Assembly: GCA_905221605.1 (NCBI GenBank)
Contig: CAJNDS010002191.1
Coordinates: 512,710-525,209, forward strand
Length of the DNA stretch: 12,500 nucleotides
Source: Symbiodinium natans
Taxonomy: Eukaryota > Sar > Dinophyceae > Suessiales > Symbiodiniaceae
Direction: 5' to 3'
Shown here: one piece after another, positions 1-7,276 of the stretch
Layout: every line of letters begins with the position of its first letter
How positions within the stretch are numbered: position 1 is the first letter of the stretch
Made by a program: the position numbers and the translations under genes
Notes under the pieces: model-generated
The model's database searches: none
Seen by the model: the letters and a program-made list of their open reading frames with translations, nothing else
Told to the model about the DNA's origin: nothing

Positions 1-71
1 ACCGAAAGGGGAAAAAAGCCAAACCCCCAAACTCTGCTTGAGTTTGGGGTTTCGGCTTCTCCTCGTTCGGT
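1..71. repeat. Imperfect inverted repeat (hairpin) at window edge
   Basis: Positions 16-34 pair with 40-58 around a 5-nt loop, with one G bulged on the left arm and one C on the right. Further out, ACCGAA at 1-6 pairs with TTCGGT at 66-71 across a poorly matched stretch. The arms are C-rich (left) and G-rich (right). The element may extend past the left edge. It could be a foldback transposon remnant or a chance self-pairing of C-rich telomere-like DNA. No coding capacity. Confidence 0.5.
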
Positions 72-129
72 CAAGAAGGTGTCGCATGGCAGGAGGAGTG
101 CGAGGCTCAAAGCTTCCACCCCTCAGGGC

Positions 130-215
130 GGTTTAGGGTTTAGGGTTTAGGATGGTTTAGGGTTTCGGGTTTAGGGTGTAGGGTGTATGGTTTAGGTAGG
201 GTCAAGGGTTTAGGG
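130..215 (+). repeat. Degenerate interstitial telomere-like array, TTTAGGG strand
   Basis: Three consecutive GTTTAGG units are followed by variants such as TTTAGGA, TTTCGGG, GTGTAGG and TTTAGGT, with the G-rich strand on the plus strand. TTTAGGG is the telomere unit of plants, many algae and several apicomplexan relatives. The array is interrupted and mutated, so it is internal rather than a functional chromosome end. It could have arisen by telomerase-mediated break repair, telomere fusion or spreading of a simple repeat; the sequence does not separate these. Confidence 0.85.
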
Positions 216-542
216 AAATCACAGCTACACTTCCGGGCGCTGAGGGCACTGCCGCAGGCTCTTCTGGGTCCTCCTCGCGGGGGCCGGATGGGATCCCTGA
301 TACCGAGGCCCCTATATACTACAGGAGCCTACATGGTCGGTTACCTAAAACTATGATATCCGAAAGAAGAGGGGGGCTACCTTACAATAAGGACCACGGG
401 CCATAGTAGAGAAGTGACGACATAGTTCCCAAGATCATCCCCCGAACACCCCGATGATAAATTAGCAGCTGCCCAACATACCCATTCTTGTTCCCTACGC
501 CCCTGCATTGAATTGCATTGACATGCCGCCGGCCGGCTGAAC
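216..542. other. No gene identified
   Basis: Mixed composition. A minus-strand open frame of 135 codons covers 377-784 and a plus-strand frame overlaps part of it, but neither protein resembles a known family and both run through the foldback element at 543-654. Apart from a short piece of foldback terminus at 305-322, I see nothing here. Confidence 0.6.
305..322 (-). repeat. Solitary terminus resembling the 5008/11476 element ends
   Basis: Read on the minus strand, this stretch contains ATATAGGGGCCT, a 12-nt exact match to the left end of the element at 11476, and it is also similar to both ends of the element at 5008. No partner end is visible within about 100 bp on the side where the body should lie, so it may be a decayed copy with one end left, or chance. 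The short length limits confidence. Confidence 0.3.
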
Positions 543-654
543 TTATATAGTTCTTGGGAAGGGAGGGGCTTTATGGGGAGTAGGTACCGCGGAGTATTAG
601 GGAACCTTGGGTTACATACTCCCCTTGAACCCCCCTCCCTTAAGAAACCTATAA
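543..654. mobile_element. Foldback (MITE-like) element, about 110 bp
   Basis: The left arm (543-582) and right arm (617-654) are imperfect inverted repeats of nearly 40 bp. The shared arm core on the left-arm strand is AAGGGAGGGG, a variable stretch, then GGGGAGTA, with TTATA and TTCTT toward the outer end. The loop of about 34 bp holds GGTACC and CCGCGG sites. There is no coding capacity, so if mobile it would need a transposase supplied elsewhere. ATACTCCCCTT, in the right arm, also occurs as the left terminus of the foldback at 9142, hinting at a distant relationship. No clear target-site duplication is visible beyond TA-rich edges. An alternative is a non-mobile palindromic hairpin. Confidence 0.5.
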
Positions 655-872
655 TGAATGATGACTGCAGGGCTCCCCCTGGCAATGCTTCACAAAGCAT
701 TTTTTTCTTGAGGGCGAGTGCCTGTGCCTCCCGGCCGCGTCTTGCAGCCAGAGGGGGTGAACACGCAGAAGGACCAGGAGCCAACCATGAACACCCTCAT
801 AACTTTCTAGAGCCCTGAACTCTGAAACTCAGACCTCTCAAACTCTATTGCCCGAGAATCGCCGACGAGATA

Positions 873-892
873 GGGGGGCGGGGGGTGGGGGG
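873..892 (+). other. Potential G-quadruplex
   Basis: Three runs of six G are separated by single C and T bases. This many tightly packed G runs can in principle fold into a quadruplex, or an i-motif on the opposite strand. No associated gene is visible. Confidence 0.55.
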
Positions 893-950
893 CTATGGCG
901 GCTGCAGTCACCAATGGGAGCTCTTGGGTCCAAACTCAAAAAGCTAGGGC

Positions 951-1048
951 AAAGGGTTTAGGATTTCAGGCGATAAGACTTGGAAGGCTCAGGGTTCCCG
1001 AGGGTTTAGTGCTCAAAGGCCTGAAGGGTTTAAGGGCTCAAGGGTCGA
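951..1048 (+). repeat. Highly degenerate TTTAGGG-like stretch
   Basis: GGGTTTAGG, CAGGGTTCC, GAGGGTTTAG, AAGGGTTTAAGGG and CAAGGGTC follow one another with 10-25 bp of unrelated sequence between them, all with the G-rich strand on the plus strand. It looks like a decayed telomere-like array. A plus-strand open frame of 85 codons (895-1152) passes through it and is probably incidental. Confidence 0.55.
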
Positions 1049-1330
1049 TGAGCTTGACCAGATCCACCGCCGAAAAGCCCCAAGCCCTGACCCCGAATTG
1101 CAACCACTACGGTTCAGCATGCAACATACTTGAAGCATACAAGAACACATAAGCATAATGATAACCAAAAAACGTAAGCAATGAATAAACACTAGCAGAT
1201 AACATCTACTGAAAAAACAAGTAGAGTTAATAGTGGAGACTAAGCAAATGATCAATAATAAGATTCTGAATCAATACAAATCATGAACGTCTAGGTAAGT
1301 TCACCTGCGGCTCCCAGCTTTCTTCAGGAT
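1049..1330. other. No gene identified
   Basis: The part from about 1100 to 1290 is A-rich compared with its surroundings and contains AATAAA-type hexamers by chance or otherwise. CTAGGTAAGT at 1291-1300 looks like a splice donor and TTTCTTCAG at 1319-1327 like an acceptor, but they are about 30 bp apart with no exon on either side that I can recognise. Confidence 0.5.
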
Positions 1331-1347
1331 GCCGCCGCTTCGGCGGC
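1331..1347. other. Short perfect GC hairpin
   Basis: GCCGCCG and CGGCGGC form a 7-bp stem with a 3-nt CTT loop. There is no T-run after it and no gene before it, so there is no reason to call it a terminator. Confidence 0.4.
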
Positions 1348-1435
1348 TGGGGTGTGAGCGGGGCGGTACTGAGATGCTGGCTGCCTGGCAAATCGGCTGT
1401 TAGGGGCTTCTGCTGCAGGATCTGAAGGCCGCGGC

Positions 1436-1545
1436 TTAGGGTCCAAGGTTTCTAGGGTGTGTCGGTCTAAACGTCTGCGGGATTTGCTTTGGTACACTTC
1501 TCGATTTGTTCTATGGGGGCTTTGCAGGGTATAGGGTTTGGGGTT
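1436..1545 (+). repeat. Scattered telomere-like motifs
   Basis: CTTAGGGTCC, TTCTAGGGTG, GCAGGGTATAGGG and TTTGGGGTTG occur on the plus strand as isolated, mutated G-rich units. The same degenerate pattern recurs throughout the window. Weaker than the array at 130-215. Confidence 0.4.
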
Positions 1546-1671
1546 GACAGGGAAGATTACCTGTGAACATCCCTTGAAGCTGAAGGAGTCCAACAAACCC
1601 TGTTCCATGTCTTTAGGCCCTTTAGGCTTTAGGACCGTCGTTCTTGGAAGTCTCACAACACAAGTCTTGAA

Positions 1672-2930
1672 AGTGGTCTCCCATTTGTCTCGCCACAGGA
1701 CCAGGATGGGCCATTAGACCCTATAATGGCCCTTGAAGGCCCTTGATAGGCTTGATTGTGGGGATTAGAAAGCCTAGTAGCCCATCCTGGGATGCTGTGA
1801 CGCGCGTCTGGGACAGTTGCCTCCTTCGTCATCTCTCCTCGTAAGTGGGCAGACCCTGGAGGCTGTGTCCTCCGTCTGGGAATTGTCGCCCACTTGTTTT
1901 TTCTTCACCAAATACAGCTTTAGCTGAAGGTTTTGCTGAAAAAGAAACGGTTTTTGCGACGCACGTTGGATTTCACCTATATTGTCTCCCAGTTGCTGAC
2001 GTGGGTCTAGGACTCCAATCCATTGCCTGTGTTCCCCAAACGGCTTCTTCTGGGGGGTGGGGGGGGGGTTCATACAGCTTTAGCTGGGGGTTCTGAAATT
2101 TGCTTAAATTGAAGGAAGGGTCCCTGTGACTTACAACTGCAAATCTCACAGCACTACTTTTAAAGTCACCTCTCCAGTGTTCCTCTGGACGCTGGATGCC
2201 GGCAGTCCCCCGTCTAGCACTCTTTTCCCCCATGCGTCTCTGTTCTTCTCGCGCTTGGATGCTCTGATGCGCGCCTGGGACTGTTGTGCCGATTTGTTCC
2301 CTCAACTGCTTTGGCTGGGGTTCTGAATCGGTGTTCAAAGACAAGGTTTCTGTGACAATCATTTGGGTTGGTCACAGCACGACGTGCTGGAAAAAGTTTT
2401 CTCCCAGTTGTCTCGACGCGTCTGGGACTCTTGCCTCCCATTTGTCTCTGCGCAACGCGTGCGAACCCTGGATGCTGTGACCCCCGGTGTGGGACTGCCG
2501 TCTCCTGTCTTCCATTTGCCTCCCATTTCCGATTTGTATCCTGAGTTTCCCACTTGTCTGAACGCTGGATGGCCCACCTGCCTCCATGCTGGATGCTGCG
2601 ACTCTGTCGGGGACGTTGTGTCCGATATGTCTCTCATGACGAATCCGGATGCTGTGACGCCCGTCTGGGACAGTGGTCTCCCACTTATCTCCCTGTGGAA
2701 AATGAAGAGACCCGGATGTGACGCCTGTGTGCGACTGTTGTGCAGACATGTCCCAAACAGCTCGAGCAGAGGGGGGTTCTTTTTCTTTTAGGAAGGGTTT
2801 CCATGACGTTCTTTTGGATGTCTCGTGGCACTATACCCTCTCTGGCACTGCTGCTTCTCGTTTGTCCCTCTTGTCTCCCAATTCTTTCCCTTTTCGTGAG
2901 GTGAGCAGACCCTGGAGGCCGGGACGCATG
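1672..2930. repeat. Decayed tandem (minisatellite-like) array, about 57-68 bp monomer
   Basis: Monomers share GATGCTGTGACGC, then GTCTGGGACWGTTG, then TCTCCCAYTTGTCTC. The GGGAC core or a one-base variant recurs at 1810, 1878, 2009, 2277, 2424, 2491, 2610, 2667 and 2731. These steps are 57-68 bp or rough multiples of that size. A partial unit at 1674-1692 and the exact 15-mer GCAGACCCTGGAGGC at 1849 and 2905 mark the limits. A second module around ACAGCTTTAGCTG (1914, 2074, degenerate at 2304 and 2757), often followed by GGGGTTCT, is interleaved. Both strands stay open in several frames; the minus-strand frames share peptides such as WETTVPD and LQLKLY, but in shifting frames. Step lengths such as 64, 67 and 119 are not multiples of three, so I regard this as non-coding satellite rather than a gene. 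A pseudogenised repeat protein is the main alternative. Confidence 0.75.
1701..1790. mobile_element. 90-bp foldback element inside the tandem array
   Basis: CCAGGATGGGCCATTAG (1701-1717) is matched by the reverse complement of 1774-1790 at 15 of 17 positions. The interior carries two close copies of GGCCCTTGA at 1738 and roughly 1749. A partial array monomer lies directly upstream (1674-1692) and GATGCTGTGACGC resumes at 1791, so the element appears inserted in, or grown between, two monomers. Its right end overlaps CCTGG, which also precedes other monomers, so the exact boundary is uncertain. No coding capacity. Confidence 0.5.
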
Positions 2931-3057
2931 TTATCCAAAGGATGAAAAGCAGTGGTCCCGAATTGCTGGGGTCGGGGGCTGGTATAATCATGATTGTGAA
3001 TTTGGGGACGTATGTGAAAGACTACTTGGCGGTCCAACTTTGCTGGGAACCGCGCGA
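2931..3057. other. Array-flanking unique sequence
   Basis: No monomer similarity is visible after about 2930. No gene or repeat is recognisable in this short stretch before degenerate telomere-like sequence begins. Confidence 0.4.
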
Positions 3058-3260
3058 CCTTACTAGGGCCTAGCTAGGGATCTAGGCGTTGAGGCTTAGG
3101 GTTTGAGAACAAAGAGCTTATAAGCTGCGGGTTTAAGGGTTTTTGGGGCTTGCGGCGTCCAGCGCTTAGGGTCTCTATAGCGGCTTAGCTCTAAAGTCCC
3201 AGGGTCTTGCGGCTCGGGTATTCAAAGGGCTTATAGGGTTAGGACTGCTAAGTTAGGACT
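3058..3260 (+). repeat. Degenerate TTTAGGG-like region
   Basis: CTAGGGCCTAGCTAGGG, CTTAGGGTTTGAG, GCGGGTTTAAGGGTTTTTGGGG, CTTAGGGTCTC, CCAGGGTC and TTATAGGGTTAGG line up as strongly mutated heptamers on the plus strand. Spacing is irregular and GCGGCTTAG-type inserts recur. It reads as an old, eroded interstitial array. Confidence 0.5.
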
Positions 3261-3600
3261 GAACTAGGTGTGCCAGGAGCGCCGAATCCAGAGAGCCAGA
3301 GCCAAAACATATCCTCACACATATCGACTTTGTTCTTCAGGTTCAGAATCATATCCGAGTGAAGGCTTCTGGCCGGGAGACTTCTAGGCCCAAGGGCATT
3401 TCTCTTCGAAGAACCCAAGCAATCAGCTAGATGTTCTGAGTGTCAAGTTTACAAGTTCCGTTCGAATTCGAGTGTAGGTTCTTACAACTTCTAAGTATAT
3501 TGACTTAGAGATGAATCCTAATCTCCGCAACCATCTAAACACCTCGAAGCCATAAGCCCAGAAACAGCTTCCTGATCAGTGGGCTTGGGGTTGTATTGGG
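3261..3600. other. No gene identified
   Basis: Unique-looking sequence of moderate composition. I found no paired repeats, RNA gene or coding frame of note. The only local symmetry is TTCGAATTCGA near 3462. Confidence 0.5.
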
Positions 3601-3601
3601 A

Positions 3602-3648
3602 CCCCCCTCCGCCAAACCCGATACCCACACCCACCCCTCCCCCCCCCC
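3602..3648. other. C-run tract: i-motif / minus-strand G-quadruplex candidate
   Basis: Six C runs occur in 47 bp: C6 at 3602, C3 at 3617, 3624 and 3630, C4 at 3634 and C10 at 3639, with short loops. The minus strand therefore satisfies the usual four-run quadruplex pattern. The open frame across it on the plus strand only yields proline/threonine repeats, and I consider it incidental. Confidence 0.6.
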
Positions 3649-3659
3649 TTCCGGTGATG

Positions 3660-4015
3660 GGTATGGACTTGGAACGCGAGGTTGCTGTAGGATTCACTCC
3701 CTTAAAAATCATTGTAGATAGGGTGCTCTCGCCGAGCCCCTTGTGCAAGTCGTCCGTGGTCTCACGGCTTCCTTGGCGCAGCGGCAAAGGCAGTGGCTTC
3801 TTTATGTCTCCCTCCGGCGAGTGGCAGGATTGGCAGGTTTCCGAAGGCACTTGCATTCACTCACGCGGTGGTTTCCCGAAGCAGCGCCAACTGCTTCATG
3901 CCGCAAACGTTCACAAGCTTCACATCCAGTTTCAGCAACGAGAGGTGTCAAGCACAACATCCCGGTTCAGACAGACAGCCAGGTAGGCAGGCTGTCAGAT
4001 AGATAGCAAAACGGG
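3660..4015. other. No gene identified; three overlapping open frames
   Basis: All three plus-strand frames are open over roughly 3793-3986 and a minus frame overlaps 3518-3856. Simultaneous openness in every forward frame is more a sign of stop-poor composition than of one gene. None of the translations matches a family I know. TGGCGCAGCGG at about 3774 fits a tRNA A box, but no D-stem partner or B box follows. Confidence 0.45.
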
Positions 4016-4138
4016 CACCTATACATGTATACACATGTGTATGTGCAAATACAGATATACATACACAATGTGTGTATGCATGTATGTGTGTATATATATA
4101 TATATAATATGTATATATACATATAATAATATATGCAC
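4016..4138. repeat. Alternating purine-pyrimidine microsatellite (TA/TG/CA)
   Basis: Mixed ATACAC, TGTGTATG, GTATGTGTG and (TA)n units run for about 120 bp and end in TA-rich sequence. Alternating purine/pyrimidine DNA of this kind can adopt Z-form, and the TA part can extrude cruciforms. The tyrosine/isoleucine-rich open frames on the minus strand are by-products. Confidence 0.8.
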
Positions 4139-4455
4139 ATAGACCTAACCACACTCTCTGCACACGACGCTGTCACATACTGTCGCTTCCGAAGCTGGAT
4201 TACTTAGTGCCCAGGTGCAGGGCTTAGGGTTTAGAGTTTGACTACAGGAAACCCGCCAAGTGCCGCGCTGCGCTGCCACCGAGTCCAGCTGCCGCGGGGT
4301 GCGCCTGCGGCTTTGAACAGCGAACCATGAGAGCAAGATAGAGCAGGAATAAAAAGATGACAGTTCTAAGAAGAATTGTCCAGGTGGATACTGTATAGTA
4401 ATATGCGGGTGGTTTTATATCCTAGACAAGCCTATTGGACCTGCATGCTCTGTGA
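4139..4455. other. No gene identified
   Basis: Contains one telomere-like motif (GGGCTTAGGGTTTAGAG, about 4220-4237) and a GC-rich stretch to about 4310, then AT-richer sequence. No coding or RNA feature is supported. Confidence 0.5.
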
Positions 4456-4458
4456 AAC

Positions 4459-4511
4459 GTCGCATGCTTGTGCCACAAAAGATCTTCCCCGATGTCGCGT
4501 GCTTGTGCCCA
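4459..4511 (+). repeat. Short direct duplication
   Basis: GTCGCATGCTTGTGCC (4459-4474) recurs as GTCGCGTGCTTGTGCC (4494-4509), one mismatch in 16, at a step of 35 bp. A C9-type run follows directly. Probably a local slippage or tandem duplication. Confidence 0.55.
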
Positions 4512-5007
4512 CCCCCCCCCAAGCACGCTACGGCTTAAGATGAACTTGAACTTTCAGGGTTGTGATTGTCGCAACTTTCAAGAGAACAGAGGTTGCCACA
4601 AGGCACTGCTTAGGGATGTCCTGGGGTTTATGGGTTTAGGGATACTCGGGATTCTGAAAGACCGGGCGAGGAAAGGTGACGTAACTCGAGATTCCCCCGA
4701 CACGGCTTTCAAAAAGGGCCGCGCTTCGGGGCTGTTACCCTGAACTCCCTTCACTTGAGCCTCAAAAAGGCTGATGGCCTACTACCCTGAGTCCCCCAAG
4801 CATGGGGGGCCCCAAAACCCCCTGAACAACACTCTTGAAACACGACACGCCACTAAAGCCTCCACTTTTGGGAATGTCTGGGGCCCCTTGCACAGTAGGT
4901 CGCGCAGAGAGCGGCGCCCGAATCGCTGCCTCCTGAAAGAGGCGATGAGTCAGGCGTCGGGCATGTGGCTTTTTGGGAGCTTAGGGGCTCGGGCGATTCA
5001 ATTCCGG
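4512..5007. other. No gene identified; minor telomere-like patch
   Basis: CTTAGGGATG, GGGGTTTATGGGTTTAGGG and ACTCGGG at about 4609-4650 form a small degenerate telomere-like patch. Open frames of 91 and 78 codons on the plus strand (4468-4743, 4774-5010) have no recognisable domains. The second runs into the foldback at 5008. I do not call either as a gene. Confidence 0.45.
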
Positions 5008-5096
5008 TAATATAGGGGTCGGAATATTTACGAATAATACTCCCTTATGGTCAACCCCCCCAGAACCGCATTCTAATTATTCAGTCCCCTATAGTA
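5008..5096 (+). mobile_element. MITE-like element, family 1 copy A (89 bp)
   Basis: The left end starts TAATATAGGGG and the right end, read in reverse complement, starts TACTATAGGGG. The inverted ends match over about 26 bp with few differences. The interior has TACTCCCTTATGGTC at 5038-5052. The same 15-mer, and three other blocks in the same order, occur in reverse orientation at 11476-11578, which shows this is a dispersed family rather than a chance hairpin. There is no coding capacity, as expected for a non-autonomous DNA transposon remnant. TA at both tips may be part of the ends or a TA target duplication. Confidence 0.65.
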
Positions 5097-5113
5097 GGCC
5101 CTCTGAGCTGCTG

Positions 5114-5140
5114 CCTGCGGTACCTGCGGTACCTGCGGGC
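5114..5140 (+). repeat. Three 9-bp tandem units
   Basis: CCTGCGGTA occurs twice in tandem (5114, 5123) and is followed by CCTGCGGGC (5132). A young slippage-type repeat with no visible function. Confidence 0.7.
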
Positions 5141-5204
5141 CGCCCCCCCGATGTGCGCGAGCCGTGAGGGGAGGCGCTGCAACGCGCAAACCTGCCCAGC
5201 GTGC

Positions 5205-5217
5205 GGGGGGGGGGGGG
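5205..5217 (+). repeat. G13 homopolymer
   Basis: Uninterrupted run of 13 G. Length is likely variable or imprecise in the assembly. Confidence 0.8.
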
Positions 5218-5766
5218 TCGGCTTTGGCTTGGGATATAGGCCTTCCTTGGATTGGTGCAGCACGCGCGCTGCGTCGGATGCTTGGATAAAAGTTCGGGTT
5301 TGGGGCTGCGTTTTTTGGGGGCATCTGGGGAGTCACGGCAGCCAAGGATGCGGGGATCTTGGTGGGTTAGCCAGGCTGAGGCCGGGTTTCATGGAGGTAT
5401 CTGAGAATTACAAGGTCCAACTTGCTTGAGGGTCCGCCTTTCAGTCAGCCGGTTCCTGGAAAACTGGAGATTTGCTGGTCAGCTAGTCTCGATCTCATGG
5501 CTTGAGGGCGTTCGGTGTGTTTTTATGGGTACTCCGGGTTTTGTTCGCCAAGAGTAACGTCTAGGAAATAAAAAAAGGCGCCCTTTTAAAAGACGCTTAT
5601 GAGCAAACCTAAAACCCGAAGAAAAGGAATAAGGGCCTACTCAGGGCCTGCTCTGGTACTCTGGGTCCTAGTTTCTGCTCAAGAGCAGACTCCTCAAGGC
5701 TGCAACGCTGGGCTCTGGAGGCCGCAGTGTGCAAAAGTATCTCTTCTTCTACGTAAAGTTTGGTAT
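5218..5766. other. No gene identified
   Basis: G-rich, stop-poor sequence gives open frames on both strands (for example 5151-5429 plus, 5073-5345 minus) without recognisable domains. A near-palindrome centred on CTTTTAAAAG lies at about 5575-5598. No promoter or RNA gene can be supported. Confidence 0.45.
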
Positions 5767-5793
5767 CCCCCCCCCCCCCCCCCCCCCCCCCCC
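5767..5793 (+). repeat. C27 homopolymer followed by A-rich tract
   Basis: Twenty-seven uninterrupted C bases, then GCCCC and an A-rich stretch with single C bases to about 5818. The overlapping open frames encode only polyproline or polyglycine across it. Length should be treated as uncertain because such runs slip in replication and sequencing. Confidence 0.85.
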
Positions 5794-5818
5794 GCCCCAA
5801 AAAACAAAAAAAACAAAC

Positions 5819-6474
5819 TGACGAGCTCAAGGCCTTCCAACCTTTCCGTTTTGAAGACTCTCTCCGGGCTTCGGATATGTCCGGACCACCCAAACAATAT
5901 ACGCAAAGCACACGAAGGCACCTCGTGGGCAACTCCCTTGCAATGTTGTTTGGGGCCTTGTCTCGTATGCTAAGTTCCCAAAGAATTGAACGCCCGGCTC
6001 AAAAGAAAAACATGGGAATCTGAGGGTGGGAAGCTTCAGGCTTGAAGCTGCAAGGGCTGCGGAACTCCAGGACTTCTGGCCTGTTGCTATTCTGTTTGGG
6101 TTCTCGGCCCAGGAACTTTGCATTCTTCCTCAAAATCGCTGAGTCAATTTTTTAGACTTCGCAACAATACAAGGTACTGATACAAGACTGAGAGCAACAT
6201 AAGCAGGCACGTGCACCAGGGGGCTGAAGCCAGGCAATAGCCTGCGAGTACAAGACAATAACATGAACTGCCTGTAACCTGAACTTCTCTTTTGACACGG
6301 GTGATATGGCATGGCCGTCTGACCACCCGCGCAGTCCGGTCGGCCTCTTCAGGCATCCGAGCCTTCCTGGCAGCTGAAAATCGTGTTAGGTTGAAAGGCT
6401 CCCGGCCACAGGGGTGGGATTGCACCCGGCCGATATGTACACCCTTTTTCAGCCCTACCACATGGCTACACTGA
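5819..6474. other. No gene identified
   Basis: No paired repeats or telomere-like motifs of note. Open frames of 60-133 codons occur on both strands, the longest being minus 6144-6545, with no family resemblance that I can see. Confidence 0.45.
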
Positions 6475-6509
6475 CATGCTCGCCCGCATTCTTCTGCGGG
6501 CAAGCCATG
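6475..6509. other. Hairpin
   Basis: CATGCTCGCCCGCA (6475-6488) pairs with 6495-6509 around TTCTTC. The GCCCGCA/TGCGGGC core is perfect and the outer CATG ends pair after a one-base offset. No flanking gene gives it a role. Confidence 0.45.
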
Positions 6510-6617
6510 TTCTGTGGGCCCTGGGCCTACGTGCCCAAAGCCCAAACAAGCTCAGCACGCGACGGCTGCGACGATAAGACTCCTAACACAGCTGAGCCAT
6601 AACATTTCGAACCCACG

Positions 6618-6882
6618 GTCGATATATTGATCTATGTGTATATATATATATATATATCTCTCTATGTACATGATGCTAGCATGTCGTCTACATGTGTGTA
6701 TGTACTTGCCGCGTGTCGAAGAGATTGCTGTGATGTACACATCAAATCGATTTAAATATGCGTATACATATAAACATACACAAATGAACATGTATATATA
6801 TATATATGATGCGCTGTGTATATGTATATATGTATATGTACTTAGGTACATAGCAAAAGCATATATATATATATATATGTGG
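6618..6882. repeat. TA-rich microsatellite cluster
   Basis: Three (TA)n blocks at about 6639-6657, 6793-6807 and 6861-6879 are linked by TGTATG, ACATA and GTATATG units. Composition is much more AT-rich than the flanks. Tyrosine/isoleucine-rich open frames on both strands reflect the repeat, not genes. Similar in kind to 4016-4138. Confidence 0.8.
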
Positions 6883-7276
6883 TACTGCACGCCTGAGCCT
6901 TTAAGTCTGCATGCGGGGACACGTCGAAGACCTGGCGAATGCGCATAAAGAGATATATCATCAACCGTCAGAACAAACATCGTGCCCTGCAGATGACGAT
7001 CGCGTGCAAAAATCAAACTTGTGTCTTAAAAAAAGTGTTCCGCATGTGGGAACTGAACTGGGAGCGGGGAGATTCATTACTCATGACAGCTCGCTGGATG
7101 AAGGTTCTACGGATTCTTGCAGGCATCATCTCCCTCACTCCGCATCCAGTGCAAGTATTGAGAAAGATCTGAAAATGTCTTCCCAGTGCACCCTTCACGT
7201 CATGGGTCAAACAGGGTAGGGCTTTAGATTTGTTCAATCATCCCCTGCATGCGAGTAAACCGTATATAAGTAAGCT
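6883..7276. other. No firm gene; weak small open frame at 6939-7172
   Basis: Two plus-strand frames (6911-7219, 102 codons; 6939-7172, 77 codons) and one minus frame overlap. The 77-codon frame has a varied, basic, partly amphipathic translation with several tryptophans and would be the least implausible exon in the window. It has no recognisable domain, no clear start context and no splice evidence, so I leave it uncalled. Confidence 0.35.

Noticed and set aside
1291-1330. Splice-donor and acceptor pair forming a mini-intron
   Set aside because: About 30 bp is too short for most introns and neither side shows a coding exon.
2363-2791. 142-codon plus-strand open frame, the longest in the window
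   Set aside because: It lies within the degenerate tandem array, its repeats change frame because steps such as 64, 67 and 119 bp are not multiples of three, and an open minus frame of 125 codons covers the same DNA.
1672-2930. CRISPR array
   Set aside because: Repeats are degenerate, not near-identical, and intervening lengths vary too much. The context is eukaryotic and no cas genes are present.
3765-3860. tRNA or tRNA-derived SINE starting at TGGCGCAGCGG
   Set aside because: The A-box match is good, but the D-stem does not close, there is no B box at the proper distance and no A-rich tail.
3579-3986. Proline-rich protein on the plus strand
   Set aside because: The proline/threonine stretch is the translation of a C-run tract, and the other two forward frames are also open over much of it.
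5599-5973. Open frame with a polyproline run
   Set aside because: The run is a C27 homopolymer. The frame is open in both directions and its length depends on an uncertain homopolymer count.
6590-6620. Apparent circularly permuted tRNA on the minus strand (GGGTTCGAA before TGGCTCAGCTG)
   Set aside because: TGGCTCAGCTG fits an A box and GGTTCGA resembles a B box in permuted order, but the T-stem does not pair (GTGGG against TGTTA) and no anticodon arm follows.
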